DNA of 64,000 nucleotides from an uncultured Cellvibrionales bacterium. GTDB lineage: Bacteria > Pseudomonadota > Gammaproteobacteria > Pseudomonadales > Dasaniaceae. The position numbers and the translations under genes were made by a program. The notes under the pieces were generated by a model. The model was given only the letters and a program-made list of their open reading frames with translations, searched no databases and was not told the DNA's origin. The stretch spans positions 28,284 through 92,283 of the forward strand of contig CAJVZD010000020.1 of assembly GCA_913019905.1 (NCBI GenBank). The letters run 5' to 3'. Below, piece by piece: positions 40,221 through 49,412 of this stretch. Positions within the stretch are counted from its first letter, which is position 1. Each line of letters begins with the position of its first letter.

Positions 40221-40757
40221 TCAATCGATTTTCATTATCACTAAAGTTAGCTGACCGACTTCAACGCCCCATTTGGTCATACTCGACTCGTTTAAAAGAA
40301 CTCGTTCCGTAACGAGATACATCCTGTCGTCAACATCGACATCTATCGTTCCATCATCGTATGGGATCCGCAATGTATACCTTAAAAAAACGCTGTTTCC
40401 AGAAACCGCTAGTTTCGACTCTCCAACAACGTCATTAGCGGTACCGATATATTCACCTTGATTACCCGGTGCCAACGTCCATACCCGCTGCTGTTTTTCA
40501 CCGTCATCGAAGACAAAATTTTCGTCTAAAATCCCAATACCGTCCTTCCAGCTAGCTGAAATAGTCGCGTTGAAATGTCGGATCACTTTTCCACCACGGT
40601 CTTTTAGTATGCCGTGAGCTACTAGCTCTCCTTTGAAAAAATCTTGAACTACCATTTCGGGTTTCTTTTCGGCGTAGTCTTCCACCTTCACAGATCCGCA
40701 GGCAGCAAGGGTCAGGCAGCACCCAAGAATGCAGAGTCGCTTAATCATCAATTTCAT
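40221..40757 (-). CDS. DUF3833 family lipoprotein
   Basis: Lipobox LTLAACGS; FFKGELVAHGILKDRGGKVIRHFNATISASW typical of DUF3833. Confidence 0.88.
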   Translation of the reverse strand: MKLMIKRLCILGCCLTLAACGSVKVEDYAEKKPEMVVQDFFKGELVAHGILKDRGGKVIRHFNATISASWKDGIGILDENFVFDDGEKQQRVWTLAPGNQGEYIGTANDVVGESKLAVSGNSVFLRYTLRIPYDDGTIDVDVDDRMYLVTERVLLNESSMTKWGVEVGQLTLVIMKID

Positions 40758-41547
40758 TGTTTCTTGCTCCTCGTAATAGTGGACCGTCTTTTAGACATAT
40801 TTCAAAGGGGGTATTTTGATAATGGTATTTTATTTCGACGATATTGCTCTCTCGATTTTTATCCTCGATATTTGATAACCCCCTGTATCGGCTTAAGCGT
40901 TTTATCTCCTGGTTATATCCAAGCTCTATCGGATCCGCGAGAATTCTAATCAACCAATTAGATGCTTCCAGCGAGAAACACGCGTCGCTTCGAGTATCAT
41001 AACTACAGCGTGAAGGCTTCACTCGAAGTTCAATCAACCTTAACCTCGACACCAAAGGAAACAGAAAGTGTACGTCAGTACCGAGTAGCAACTGATCCCA
41101 ATTGCGCTGAATGAAAGCGTCAAATCCTGAATCAATAACCAGCGGCGAATTATCTCGCTCCTTTACGGAAAGGAAAATTACTTTGCTCTTGTCCTCTGGA
41201 AAAGAGTACCTTAAATCAATTTTCCGACCGCTTAAGCCAGCTGATATCTCATCATTCGTCAGGATATTTTTCTGGACAAAACTTGGCGTCGTCAAGCCGG
41301 TTTGATAGTTAAGTCTTTTGTACGCTATCGGGAAACCCGTTGAATCGACGTAATGCACGTCCTGGTATTGATTAGAATCGATACGACAGTGATACTCGCT
41401 GTATATTTTTTCGCCACTCACCATATCGAAAGCCTCACCGTAGACAAAATCAGTGAGATGACTTTCACTGGTAGACAATGCATCTGCGAATGCACTTAAC
41501 ACTGTCAAAAAAACCGAAATCAAGATACGAGCCAAGAGAGGCTTCAT
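40741..41547 (-). CDS. Secreted protein of unknown function in the ECF-linked operon
   Basis: Signal peptide MKPLLARILISVFLTVLSAFADA; start overlaps DUF2878 stop by 4 bp. Confidence 0.75.
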   Translation of the reverse strand: MKPLLARILISVFLTVLSAFADALSTSESHLTDFVYGEAFDMVSGEKIYSEYHCRIDSNQYQDVHYVDSTGFPIAYKRLNYQTGLTTPSFVQKNILTNDEISAGLSGRKIDLRYSFPEDKSKVIFLSVKERDNSPLVIDSGFDAFIQRNWDQLLLGTDVHFLFPLVSRLRLIELRVKPSRCSYDTRSDACFSLEASNWLIRILADPIELGYNQEIKRLSRYRGLSNIEDKNRESNIVEIKYHYQNTPFEICLKDGPLLRGARNNEIDD

Positions 41548-42011
41548 GTGCGAGCTCTTTTGACTAACAGGAGTCCGCAGGGAAAAAGAAATAGCCAACC
41601 CAAGGCCAAGACAGTGACAGAAATGAATAGCGGCTCTCCAATTTGCGAACCGTTCATTAGTCCTCCCGACCAATAGCTTGCTGGGCCAAATAGTGCAGCA
41701 GCCATTCCCGCTAGCCACCAATGATTGCTCAACCAGTACATCGAGTGACTAAAGGTTGTTGCAAAGAGTACCCACAGACTTATCAACCAAACCGGAATTC
41801 CCAGCGATAGTGCCCCAGGAAAGACAAGCACCCCTGTATTAATCATCAGTAAATCCCACAGACAACCAACCAGAGCAATGATTCCAATTAGCATCCATTC
41901 CCGTTGGTTTTCCATCACGACATTGTGATGAACGATCAAACCAAAGACGACAACAACGATAGCGACTAAATCGCCACCCAGTACACAGGAAAACCACCCA
42001 ATCTGGAACAC
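41544..42011 (-). CDS. DUF2878 domain-containing membrane protein
   Basis: Multi-TM with GIPVWLISLWVLFATTFSHSMYWL typical of DUF2878. Confidence 0.85.
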   Translation of the reverse strand: MFQIGWFSCVLGGDLVAIVVVVFGLIVHHNVVMENQREWMLIGIIALVGCLWDLLMINTGVLVFPGALSLGIPVWLISLWVLFATTFSHSMYWLSNHWWLAGMAAALFGPASYWSGGLMNGSQIGEPLFISVTVLALGWLFLFPCGLLLVKRART

Positions 42012-42045
42012 TAACAGATTGAGTAATTGCTTTTTGTTTACCAGG

Positions 42046-43320
42046 CTATCGATTTTTGTTTGCCGGAATATTAGTATCTCTCCAGTCCGGCTTTGCTAAC
42101 AGAATCTGTGAGGTTCCGATAACCCTCTCTTCAAATGCGCCTTGGCAATAGGATAGATAGTAGTTCCACATTCTCACGAATTGATCGTCAAATCCCATCG
42201 CAGTAACATCTTTTACCCGACCCATGAATCGTTCTCGCCAAACACTCAGAGTCCGCGCATAATCGCCGCCTATCTCGTGCATATCCACCATTTGCATATC
42301 AGTATGTTGTTTTACCGATGTCATTATCGCACCGTGACTGGGTAGCGATCCTCCCGGGAAAATATAGCGCTGTATAAAATCGACCGACTTTATTGCATCG
42401 TTATATCGTTGATCGGGAATGGTAATCGCCTGCAGCAGCATCAGTCCATCTGAATTCAACAAGGAAGAACACATCGAAAAGTACTTATCGTAAAACTCAT
42501 GACCAACAGCCTCTATCATTTCGATCGAAACAATTTTGTCGAAGCTCCCCTCGAGGTTTCGATAATCTTCGAACAAAACCGTTACACGGTCACTCAGAGA
42601 GGCTTGCTCAACCTTTAGACAGGTCGCTTGATACTGTTCTCGAGAAATAGTGGTAGTAGTGACACGACATCCGTAATGACGAGCAGCATAAATGGCCATT
42701 CCTCCCCAACCGCTACCAATTTCAAGAAGGTGATCACTCGGCTCCAATTTTAGCTTTCGACAAACGAGGTCAAGCTTGTAAACGGCGGCTTCGTCAAGAT
42801 CCATCAAGGGCGTTTCGAATACGGCTGATGAGTACATCATTTCCGGATCAAGAAACAATGCAAAAAATTCATTGCTCAAATCATAATGGGCGGAAATGTT
42901 CTCCTTTGAGCGAGATTCCGTATTTCTATTAAACCAGTGGAACGTTTTTTTAGCCAAGCGTTTGACCAGAAACCGGGAATCGTCCAACGCATTCAAAAAC
43001 TCGATGTTTATCGACATCAAACGAATCAAATCCACGAGATTAGGTGATGTCCACTTACCGGCCATGTACGCTTCGGCCGAGCCGATAGATCCGCCAAAAG
43101 CGATATCCGAATAGGCCGCTTGGTCATGAATAATAATGCTGGCCTTAATTTCAGCAAGCTCGTTGCTAGCACCAAAAGCGTGAATTTGGCTACCATCTTC
43201 TACTAACAATCGCCCTCGAGGAATTCCATCTAGCCGCTTGAAAAGCTGTTTCATAGCGAAATCTTTGAAAATCCCAGGCCGCTCATTACTAACTACTTCA
43301 GAATGATTTGTTTGAGTCAT
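42046..43320 (-). CDS. Cyclopropane-fatty-acyl-phospholipid synthase family methyltransferase
   Basis: ENISAHYDLSNEFFALFLDPEMMYSSAVFE, LEIGSGWGGMAIYAA, YIFPGGSLPS. Confidence 0.93.
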   Translation of the reverse strand: MTQTNHSEVVSNERPGIFKDFAMKQLFKRLDGIPRGRLLVEDGSQIHAFGASNELAEIKASIIIHDQAAYSDIAFGGSIGSAEAYMAGKWTSPNLVDLIRLMSINIEFLNALDDSRFLVKRLAKKTFHWFNRNTESRSKENISAHYDLSNEFFALFLDPEMMYSSAVFETPLMDLDEAAVYKLDLVCRKLKLEPSDHLLEIGSGWGGMAIYAARHYGCRVTTTTISREQYQATCLKVEQASLSDRVTVLFEDYRNLEGSFDKIVSIEMIEAVGHEFYDKYFSMCSSLLNSDGLMLLQAITIPDQRYNDAIKSVDFIQRYIFPGGSLPSHGAIMTSVKQHTDMQMVDMHEIGGDYARTLSVWRERFMGRVKDVTAMGFDDQFVRMWNYYLSYCQGAFEERVIGTSQILLAKPDWRDTNIPANKNR

Positions 43321-44108
43321 AATTTTCTTTTTGGATGGCTAAGTGGGTGATTGTCTTCCATATCCCGGTATACAGTCTTTGGATGGTCATAAACCGGGGT
43401 CTTTTTTATCCATAATCTAACGGCTTGCCAGTAAATAGCTGCAGCTACCTTCGCTGTCATCCATGGATGACTCAACAATATACCTGAGAGGGTTTTCGAG
43501 TCTATTTCGATTCGATTCAATACCATCGTTGCGTTGGTATGATTTTGTCCGCGGCATTCTGTTTCGAGATTTAAAGTCAACTTTTCCTCGGGATTGTTAC
43601 TGCGCCAGCTGTAGTTCATCTGCATTGGGTTGAACGGCGAAACATGCAGCTCCTTTTGGAACTGTATACGTTGAAAGCGCTCATTTGGATCGCAAGAAAG
43701 TACATAACTGGTCTTTTCTGTCCACGGAGTATTGGTAACTTCAGCGACAATTGTCTGCAAGTCCTGGTTTTCGTCAAAACAATAGTAGCTTGAAATTGGA
43801 TTAATATTGAAACCGAAATATCTCCAGTTAGCGAGCATCCGAATCGGCCCCTTATGCCACTTACCTGTCTGCTGATGTATTCGCTGCCTAACAGCCTCAT
43901 TAAGTGGAACGCTTTTATCACCAAGAAAGTCGCCCCGTTCAAACCTGGCGGGACGCCATGGTTTGTCGGACCAGAAAGCCGACAAATCTAATACACGCTG
44001 CAACTCATCGAGATCCAGATACATCATGAATATTTGATAACGGAAATGATGTTCCGTTGGGTAAAACCGACGGTGCTGGAGCCAGCCTTTGTAGATTGCA
44101 CTATTCAT
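43317..44108 (-). CDS. DUF1365 domain-containing protein
   Basis: HRRFYPTEHHFRYQIFMMYLDLDEL, FGFNINPISSYYCFDEN, HVSPFNPMQMNYSW. Confidence 0.93.
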   Translation of the reverse strand: MNSAIYKGWLQHRRFYPTEHHFRYQIFMMYLDLDELQRVLDLSAFWSDKPWRPARFERGDFLGDKSVPLNEAVRQRIHQQTGKWHKGPIRMLANWRYFGFNINPISSYYCFDENQDLQTIVAEVTNTPWTEKTSYVLSCDPNERFQRIQFQKELHVSPFNPMQMNYSWRSNNPEEKLTLNLETECRGQNHTNATMVLNRIEIDSKTLSGILLSHPWMTAKVAAAIYWQAVRLWIKKTPVYDHPKTVYRDMEDNHPLSHPKRKL

Positions 44109-45408
44109 AAACCGGTTCTACCTCTTTAATCCAGGCACCGGCACCCGTCATTGACATGCCAGACATTACATTAATGGCCTCGGCAACACGACGCCCACTA
44201 ACAACGCCGTCTTCGTGAAACCCATTGCCTAGATAGGCACCCGCATACCAGGTGTTATTGGTCCCATTGAACTCTTGGATCTGATCAGCAGCCTTAATTC
44301 CGTCCAGGGAAAATACGGGATGGCTGTAGCTGAACCGCTCCATAATCTTAGAAGGATCGATAAACTCCGTAGCATTCAAGCTAACACAGAATGTCGATGG
44401 CGCTTCTAAGCCTTGTAAAATATTCATGTTGTAGGTCAGCATCGGCCTTTCCTGCACCCCTTTGCGTAACCAGTAATTCCAGCTCGACCAGGTTAACTTA
44501 TTAGCGGGAAGCAGGCTTTCATCCGAGTGTAAAACAACGTCATTTTCACGATACGGTATGGCGGAGAGCGCTGCAAGCTCTTCATCAGAAATGTCAGCCA
44601 ACAGTGCCAACGCCTGGTCACTATGGCAGGCAAAGATCAATTGATCGTACAATTCAACACTGCCGTCAGATAGGGTAACTCGCACCGCTTTTTCATCGCG
44701 GCAGACAGATGTTATTTTTGAATTCAACGCAATAGCGCCCTTAAAATCACTAATTAGTGGCTCGAGGTAGCTGCGCGACCCACCTTTGATAACACGCCAT
44801 TGAGGCCGATCGTTCACACTAAGAAGGCCGTGATTTTTAAAAAACCGCACAAAAAATAGCAACGGAAAATCCATCATACTTTGGGTCGAAGCGGACCATA
44901 TTGCACACCCCATAGGCACAAGATATTGATGGATAAAACTGTGGCCATAGCCATTCGCCTGCAAGTAATCCGCCAGCGTCGTGGAGGCCGAAATGAAACC
45001 GCTATCAAGATCTTTTATCGCTTCTCGGTTGAACCGCAAAATATCATTCAGCATTGTGTAAAATGACGGACGTAAAAGGTTTCTCCGTTGGGCGAACATC
45101 GTATTTAGATTATTGCCCCCGTACTCTAATCCGGTGGCGTCGCATCGAACACTAAAGCTCATTTCGGTCGGTTGCGACTCGACGTTTAATTCGTCCATCA
45201 ACTCAATGAAATTGGGATAGGTCCAGTCATTAAATACGATAAATCCGGTATCAATGGCATACCGTCGACCAAGATGATCGATATCAACAGTGGCTGTATG
45301 ACCACCTATTTTTTCAGCGACTTCATACAGAGTGATTTCGTGATTTGCCTTTAAATAATAGGCGGCGGTTAATCCGGAAATACCTGCACCAATGATAGCA
45401 ACTTTCAT
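44101..45408 (-). CDS. NAD(P)/FAD-dependent oxidoreductase (amine-oxidase-like)
   Basis: VAIIGAGISGLTAAYYLKANHEITLYEVAEKIGGHTATVDI; GSRSYLEPL. Confidence 0.93.
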   Translation of the reverse strand: MKVAIIGAGISGLTAAYYLKANHEITLYEVAEKIGGHTATVDIDHLGRRYAIDTGFIVFNDWTYPNFIELMDELNVESQPTEMSFSVRCDATGLEYGGNNLNTMFAQRRNLLRPSFYTMLNDILRFNREAIKDLDSGFISASTTLADYLQANGYGHSFIHQYLVPMGCAIWSASTQSMMDFPLLFFVRFFKNHGLLSVNDRPQWRVIKGGSRSYLEPLISDFKGAIALNSKITSVCRDEKAVRVTLSDGSVELYDQLIFACHSDQALALLADISDEELAALSAIPYRENDVVLHSDESLLPANKLTWSSWNYWLRKGVQERPMLTYNMNILQGLEAPSTFCVSLNATEFIDPSKIMERFSYSHPVFSLDGIKAADQIQEFNGTNNTWYAGAYLGNGFHEDGVVSGRRVAEAINVMSGMSMTGAGAWIKEVEPVYE

Positions 45409-46214
45409 TCACCCACCTTTTCGTTTAAAACATCCTGCCGAGCTTTTCCATCCGCGCCATTTAAGACTATTTTTTGCCATAATGCCGGTAAAATTTTAGA
45501 CACCGCTAAAAGACAAAGTAGTCTTTTAGGAAAAGAATAGTTTTTCGGCCTTGATTCGAGGTTTTCTATAATTCGTCGACTAGCGTCTTCAGCGCTCAAC
45601 AAAAATGGCATAGGGAAATTATTTTTTTGGGTCAAAGGCGTATCCACAAAACCCGGGTTCACGACGCTTACGTCGATGTGCTCAGATCGTAGATCCAGCC
45701 GCAAACAATCAAAAAAGTACCGCATCGCAGCCTTAGATGCCCCATAGGCCTCTGCTCTTGGAAAAGGAGCATCAGTTACCATCGATGCAACCGCAACAAT
45801 ATGGGGTCGTTCAGCTGCGCTTTGGCGTAGTAGTGGCAAAGCAGTTTTTACGCAATTAACCGCACCGAAATAGTTAACCTCCATGACCCGCGTTACCATA
45901 TCCCAGTCGGGTTCAGGGAAATCCAGATACTCGCAATTACCGGCACAGAGGATAATCTGGTCGAGGTGAGAAGACAGATGGGATAGTCTGGCCCTTAGAA
46001 ACGATAGCCCACTTGCGTCGGTAATATCACAAGGCAGCGCTGTAATATTCGATGACAAGGTTTCCAGGACTGCCAATTCAACGTCGCTTCTAGCTGAAGC
46101 GATAACTTGATGGCCCTCTGCGGCTAACCCAAGCGCAAGGCTACGACCAATACCACTACTGGCACCGGTTAGCCAAATTACTTTGCGCACTTCGTTTAAT
46201 TGCTCACCTGACAT
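45405..46214 (-). CDS. SDR family NAD(P)-dependent oxidoreductase
   Basis: WLTGASSGIGRSLALGLA, YGASKAAMRYF. Confidence 0.93.
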   Translation of the reverse strand: MSGEQLNEVRKVIWLTGASSGIGRSLALGLAAEGHQVIASARSDVELAVLETLSSNITALPCDITDASGLSFLRARLSHLSSHLDQIILCAGNCEYLDFPEPDWDMVTRVMEVNYFGAVNCVKTALPLLRQSAAERPHIVAVASMVTDAPFPRAEAYGASKAAMRYFFDCLRLDLRSEHIDVSVVNPGFVDTPLTQKNNFPMPFLLSAEDASRRIIENLESRPKNYSFPKRLLCLLAVSKILPALWQKIVLNGADGKARQDVLNEKVGE

Positions 46215-46238
46215 TCTTTTTTGTGCTCCGATATTTCA

Positions 46239-46667
46239 TTATTGAGCGAGGCGGAGACGTAACCAGCGGATGACTCTGCCCAACAGGGGAATCTGCTCAT
46301 AGAGCATCGCGCCCATATCGTATACATCCTCGTGAAAAATCACCTTGTCGGTGAATTTGAGATGGCTTACGCCTCTGACGCTAATCAAGCGATTACTGAG
46401 TTTGGGATGCCTAAAATGCATAATCCAAGTCACATAAGCAGACGTGCCGGACACCATTTCATCGAGATACTCAAAACGGCATTCACTGACGTTTTTACAC
46501 ACTTCTGTAAAATAGTCCTCGAGCGCTACCAGACGTTTTACGTCGTGCACGGGATCTTTGAAAACGATGTCGTCATCATAGATTGTACGAAGCTGACTCA
46601 AATCTGCGTTATGTAGCTCACCAAAAAACGCTTTGAAGCGCTCGACGAGCAAGTAGCTATTATTCAT
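46239..46667 (-). CDS. Nuclear transport factor 2 family (SnoaL-like) protein
   Basis: LRTIYDDDIVFKDPVHDVKRLVALEDYF and FHEDVYDMGAMLYEQIPLLGRVIRWLRLRL. Confidence 0.9.
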   Translation of the reverse strand: MNNSYLLVERFKAFFGELHNADLSQLRTIYDDDIVFKDPVHDVKRLVALEDYFTEVCKNVSECRFEYLDEMVSGTSAYVTWIMHFRHPKLSNRLISVRGVSHLKFTDKVIFHEDVYDMGAMLYEQIPLLGRVIRWLRLRLAQ

Positions 46668-46708
46668 GTCGTAAAACCAGTTTCAGAATTAAATGCGTGT
46701 TTGATATA

Positions 46709-46738
46709 GATATACGGAACGTATGGTAATTCGGATCA
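46709..46738 (-). promoter_or_regulatory. Candidate ECF (ChrR-associated sigma) promoter for the lipid operon
   Basis: Minus strand TGATCC (46733-46738) - 18 nt - TATATC (46709-46714), preceded by CG (CGTATATC). Confidence 0.75.
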
Positions 46739-46746
46739 TCGGAAAG

Positions 46747-46776
46747 TGATCCAGTTTTTCCGACAACGCGTATAAT
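46747..46776 (+). promoter_or_regulatory. Candidate ECF autoregulatory promoter
   Basis: TGATCC (46747-46752) - 18 nt - TATAAT (46771-46776), preceded by CG (CGTATAAT). Confidence 0.78.
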
Positions 46777-46813
46777 AACTATCAAATACACCTTAGATAG
46801 AAAGATTCAGCTT

Positions 46814-47392
46814 ATGCAGCAGAATAAACCATCAAACGACTACCTCGTTTCGCTTCGAGAAAAGATGCAGAAGGTGGCGGTAAATCGCGACAAAACAGCG
46901 TTTGCGGAACTATTCGATCACTATGCGCCGCAAATTCGTGCCTATAGTTTAGCCCGAGAACCTGGCGCTGACCTCGTCGCTGACGATTTAACTCAAGATG
47001 TAATGTCTCGTGTCTGGCTAAAGGCAGGAACGTATAATGCCGATCTCGCAAACCTAAATACCTGGATATTTACCTTGGCGAGAAATTGCCGAGTCGACTA
47101 TTTGCGGCGCAACAGTCGCCACATCAGCAACATCGACCCGAGCTTTATATTTGATGAAATGGAAGATGACAACCCCGGTCCTTTTCAATTGGTGAATCAG
47201 ACCAGAGCTGAAGACACGGTTCGAACAAGTCTGCAAAAGCTGCCATTTGAGCAATCGGACGTACTAACCAAAATCTACCTGGAAGGCAAAACCCACCAAC
47301 AAACAAGCATTGAGTTAAAACTACCGTTGGGAACCGTTAAATCACGGGTACGGCTAGCATTAAAAAAACTCCAAGTTCTAGTAGCGAGATAA
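46814..47392 (+). CDS. ECF RNA polymerase sigma factor (ChrR-associated, RpoE-like)
   Basis: DDLTQDVMSRVWLKAGTYN, WIFTLARNCRVDYLRR, GKTHQQTSIELKLPLGTVKSRVRLALKKL. Confidence 0.93.
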   Translation: MQQNKPSNDYLVSLREKMQKVAVNRDKTAFAELFDHYAPQIRAYSLAREPGADLVADDLTQDVMSRVWLKAGTYNADLANLNTWIFTLARNCRVDYLRRNSRHISNIDPSFIFDEMEDDNPGPFQLVNQTRAEDTVRTSLQKLPFEQSDVLTKIYLEGKTHQQTSIELKLPLGTVKSRVRLALKKLQVLVAR

Positions 47393-47394
47393 TC

Positions 47395-48057
47395 ATGGAA
47401 AAAATTCTTACTCACCCTGTTGACGAACTACTGGCCTCGTTTTCAGCCGCAAGTTTGCCGTTAAGTCAAGCGCTGTGCATTTCTTCACACCTTGAACGCT
47501 GCGCCGCTTGCCACCAGAAAGTTCAACGCCTGAATGGCCTAGGTAGCGAGTTAATGCAGCAACTTAAGCCTTCCCCAGCTTCTTCTGAACTGAAGGAGCG
47601 GATGATTAATCGATTAGACATATTGACTCAGGAGACGCATGCAAGACCACAGGAAACTCATGTCTCTTCAGTTCCTAGATGCTTGCAGCAGTTTATTCAA
47701 ACCGGTTACGACAAACTCCCATGGCGACGTGTTTCGCCCGATATACACAACTACGAACTGTGCCGTGACAGCAACGGTGCAAAGGTTGAATTATTACGCA
47801 TTAAGGCTGGAGGTTCGCCGACGACACATACCCATATGGGTGATGAGTACACGGTGATACTGGAGGGCAGTTTTTCGGACGAGACAGGCCTTTATCACCA
47901 AGGGGATTTTTTAGTGAGAGATGCACGGCATAAACATACTCCCGTCGCATCCCAAGATCGCGAATGCATCTGCCTCGCGGTGACAGAAGGGCCTATCCAG
48001 TTTACCGGTTTTTTCAGCCGTTTATTGAATCCCTTTGTACGGCGAAGTTACACGTAA
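47395..48057 (+). CDS. chrR: ChrR-type zinc anti-sigma factor with cupin domain
   Basis: Zinc-binding HLERCAACHQKVQRLNGLG and cupin THTHMGDEYTVILEGSFSDETGLYHQGDFLVRD. Confidence 0.92.
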   Translation: MEKILTHPVDELLASFSAASLPLSQALCISSHLERCAACHQKVQRLNGLGSELMQQLKPSPASSELKERMINRLDILTQETHARPQETHVSSVPRCLQQFIQTGYDKLPWRRVSPDIHNYELCRDSNGAKVELLRIKAGGSPTTHTHMGDEYTVILEGSFSDETGLYHQGDFLVRDARHKHTPVASQDRECICLAVTEGPIQFTGFFSRLLNPFVRRSYT

Positions 48058-48070
48058 AACCATTGCCCGG

Positions 48071-48625
48071 TTACTCTTTTACTAGATCATTCCGGTCGGT
48101 ATGTTCGAACATCTTTCCGTATATGTCGATGAGAGTCGTTTGTTCATAGGACAGACAATCACTGGTAATGTTCATGGTCTGACTAAAGGCCATTGTTAGC
48201 GCATTTCCTTTCATAAACGGTGATTGAGTGATAGTCCAATTACTACTATCGAGGCTTGCGGATACTGTTAACACAGACCCTGCTAGATCGGAAGGCTGTT
48301 CGTACCGCCCACCTGCCAGCACCGTAACCCCGCGAGGAATTGTAAAAGAGTGCATAACAAGTTCGGCTTCTGCATCCCAGATCCAGTAACCTGTCTGATC
48401 GTGGATTTTCTTGTCGTCAGAAATTCGGTTTACTAACTGGTGGTAATGCACCGCGACAAGCTCTTGCGTCTCCGCGTTATCGAGATCACCCGCCGCCGAA
48501 AAAACGATGTTTTCTCTGTAGCTATTCGTCTCTGTACCGTCGGGTAAGGGTGCAATATCCTCGCCTTTACTACCGTGCCAGCGTCCAATAAGCCCCGTCA
48601 GAGGGCCATAATCAACATTACTCAT
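48071..48625 (-). CDS. Heme-binding beta-barrel (nitrobindin/FABP-like) protein
   Basis: GPLTGLIGRWHGSKGEDIAP and QTGYWIWDAEAELVMHSFTIPRGVTVLAGG. Confidence 0.82.
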   Translation of the reverse strand: MSNVDYGPLTGLIGRWHGSKGEDIAPLPDGTETNSYRENIVFSAAGDLDNAETQELVAVHYHQLVNRISDDKKIHDQTGYWIWDAEAELVMHSFTIPRGVTVLAGGRYEQPSDLAGSVLTVSASLDSSNWTITQSPFMKGNALTMAFSQTMNITSDCLSYEQTTLIDIYGKMFEHTDRNDLVKE

Positions 48626-48875
48626 TGTGTTTCACCTCATATCTTAATTGGTTTTTAGTTTAACACCTCAGGTCTCGATCAACCGCCATTGACGCAGATA
48701 ATGATTTATACGATTTGATAGAAAAATCCAGTTTAATACGGAGCCCAATAGACTGATGGATCTTGAGTATTTCAAATACACGATTCGAATGGTTCACAAT
48801 TTCAGAGAAAGCACACAAGCACTGCATTCAATTACGCTAGATTGCTTCAAAAACGCTGAAGCAACTATCCTGCAA

Positions 48876-49412
48876 CTATAAGGAGGGCTTTTTGTAAAGC
48901 TTCCGTTGTAAGGTCCGGCGATGCATTTTTAGTTGTTTGGCTGTGGCAGCAATATTGCCGTTATTTTCCGCCAATACTTGTTGAATGTGCTCCCATTCAA
49001 TTCTTTTTAGCGAAAGCAGCTCGTCCTCTTTATCAGGCTCAACCTGTGGCTGCGTAAAAGAGGGATCAAAAGCAGTGATAATTTGATCAATGGTCGCTGG
49101 CTTTACCAGATAATTGGTCGCACCCATCTTAATCGCCTGCACGGTCGTCGCAATACTTGCATACCCGGTGAGTATCAGAATTTTCATAGTCGGATTTGCT
49201 GCGATAAGATCACTGATGAGGGGCAGTGAGTAACCGTCTTCAAGCTTTAAGTCCAATAGCGCGTGAGAATATCCAGAAATATTCTCAATCTCTTTGAACT
49301 CATTTAACGACGGAGAATGGGTTACCGAAAAACCACGTTTACGCAGCCCGCGTTCCGTCACAAAGGCCAGCGCTTCATCGTCCTCTAAATATAAGCATTG
49401 CAAATTCGTCAT
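48876..49412 (-). CDS. RegA/PrrA/RoxR-type response regulator
   Basis: Receiver (YLEDDEAL, ALLDLKLEDGYSL, ILTGYASIATTVQAIKMGATNYLVKP) with Fis-like HTH (NNGNIAATAKQLKMHRRTLQRKL). Confidence 0.92.
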   Translation of the reverse strand: MTNLQCLYLEDDEALAFVTERGLRKRGFSVTHSPSLNEFKEIENISGYSHALLDLKLEDGYSLPLISDLIAANPTMKILILTGYASIATTVQAIKMGATNYLVKPATIDQIITAFDPSFTQPQVEPDKEDELLSLKRIEWEHIQQVLAENNGNIAATAKQLKMHRRTLQRKLYKKPSL

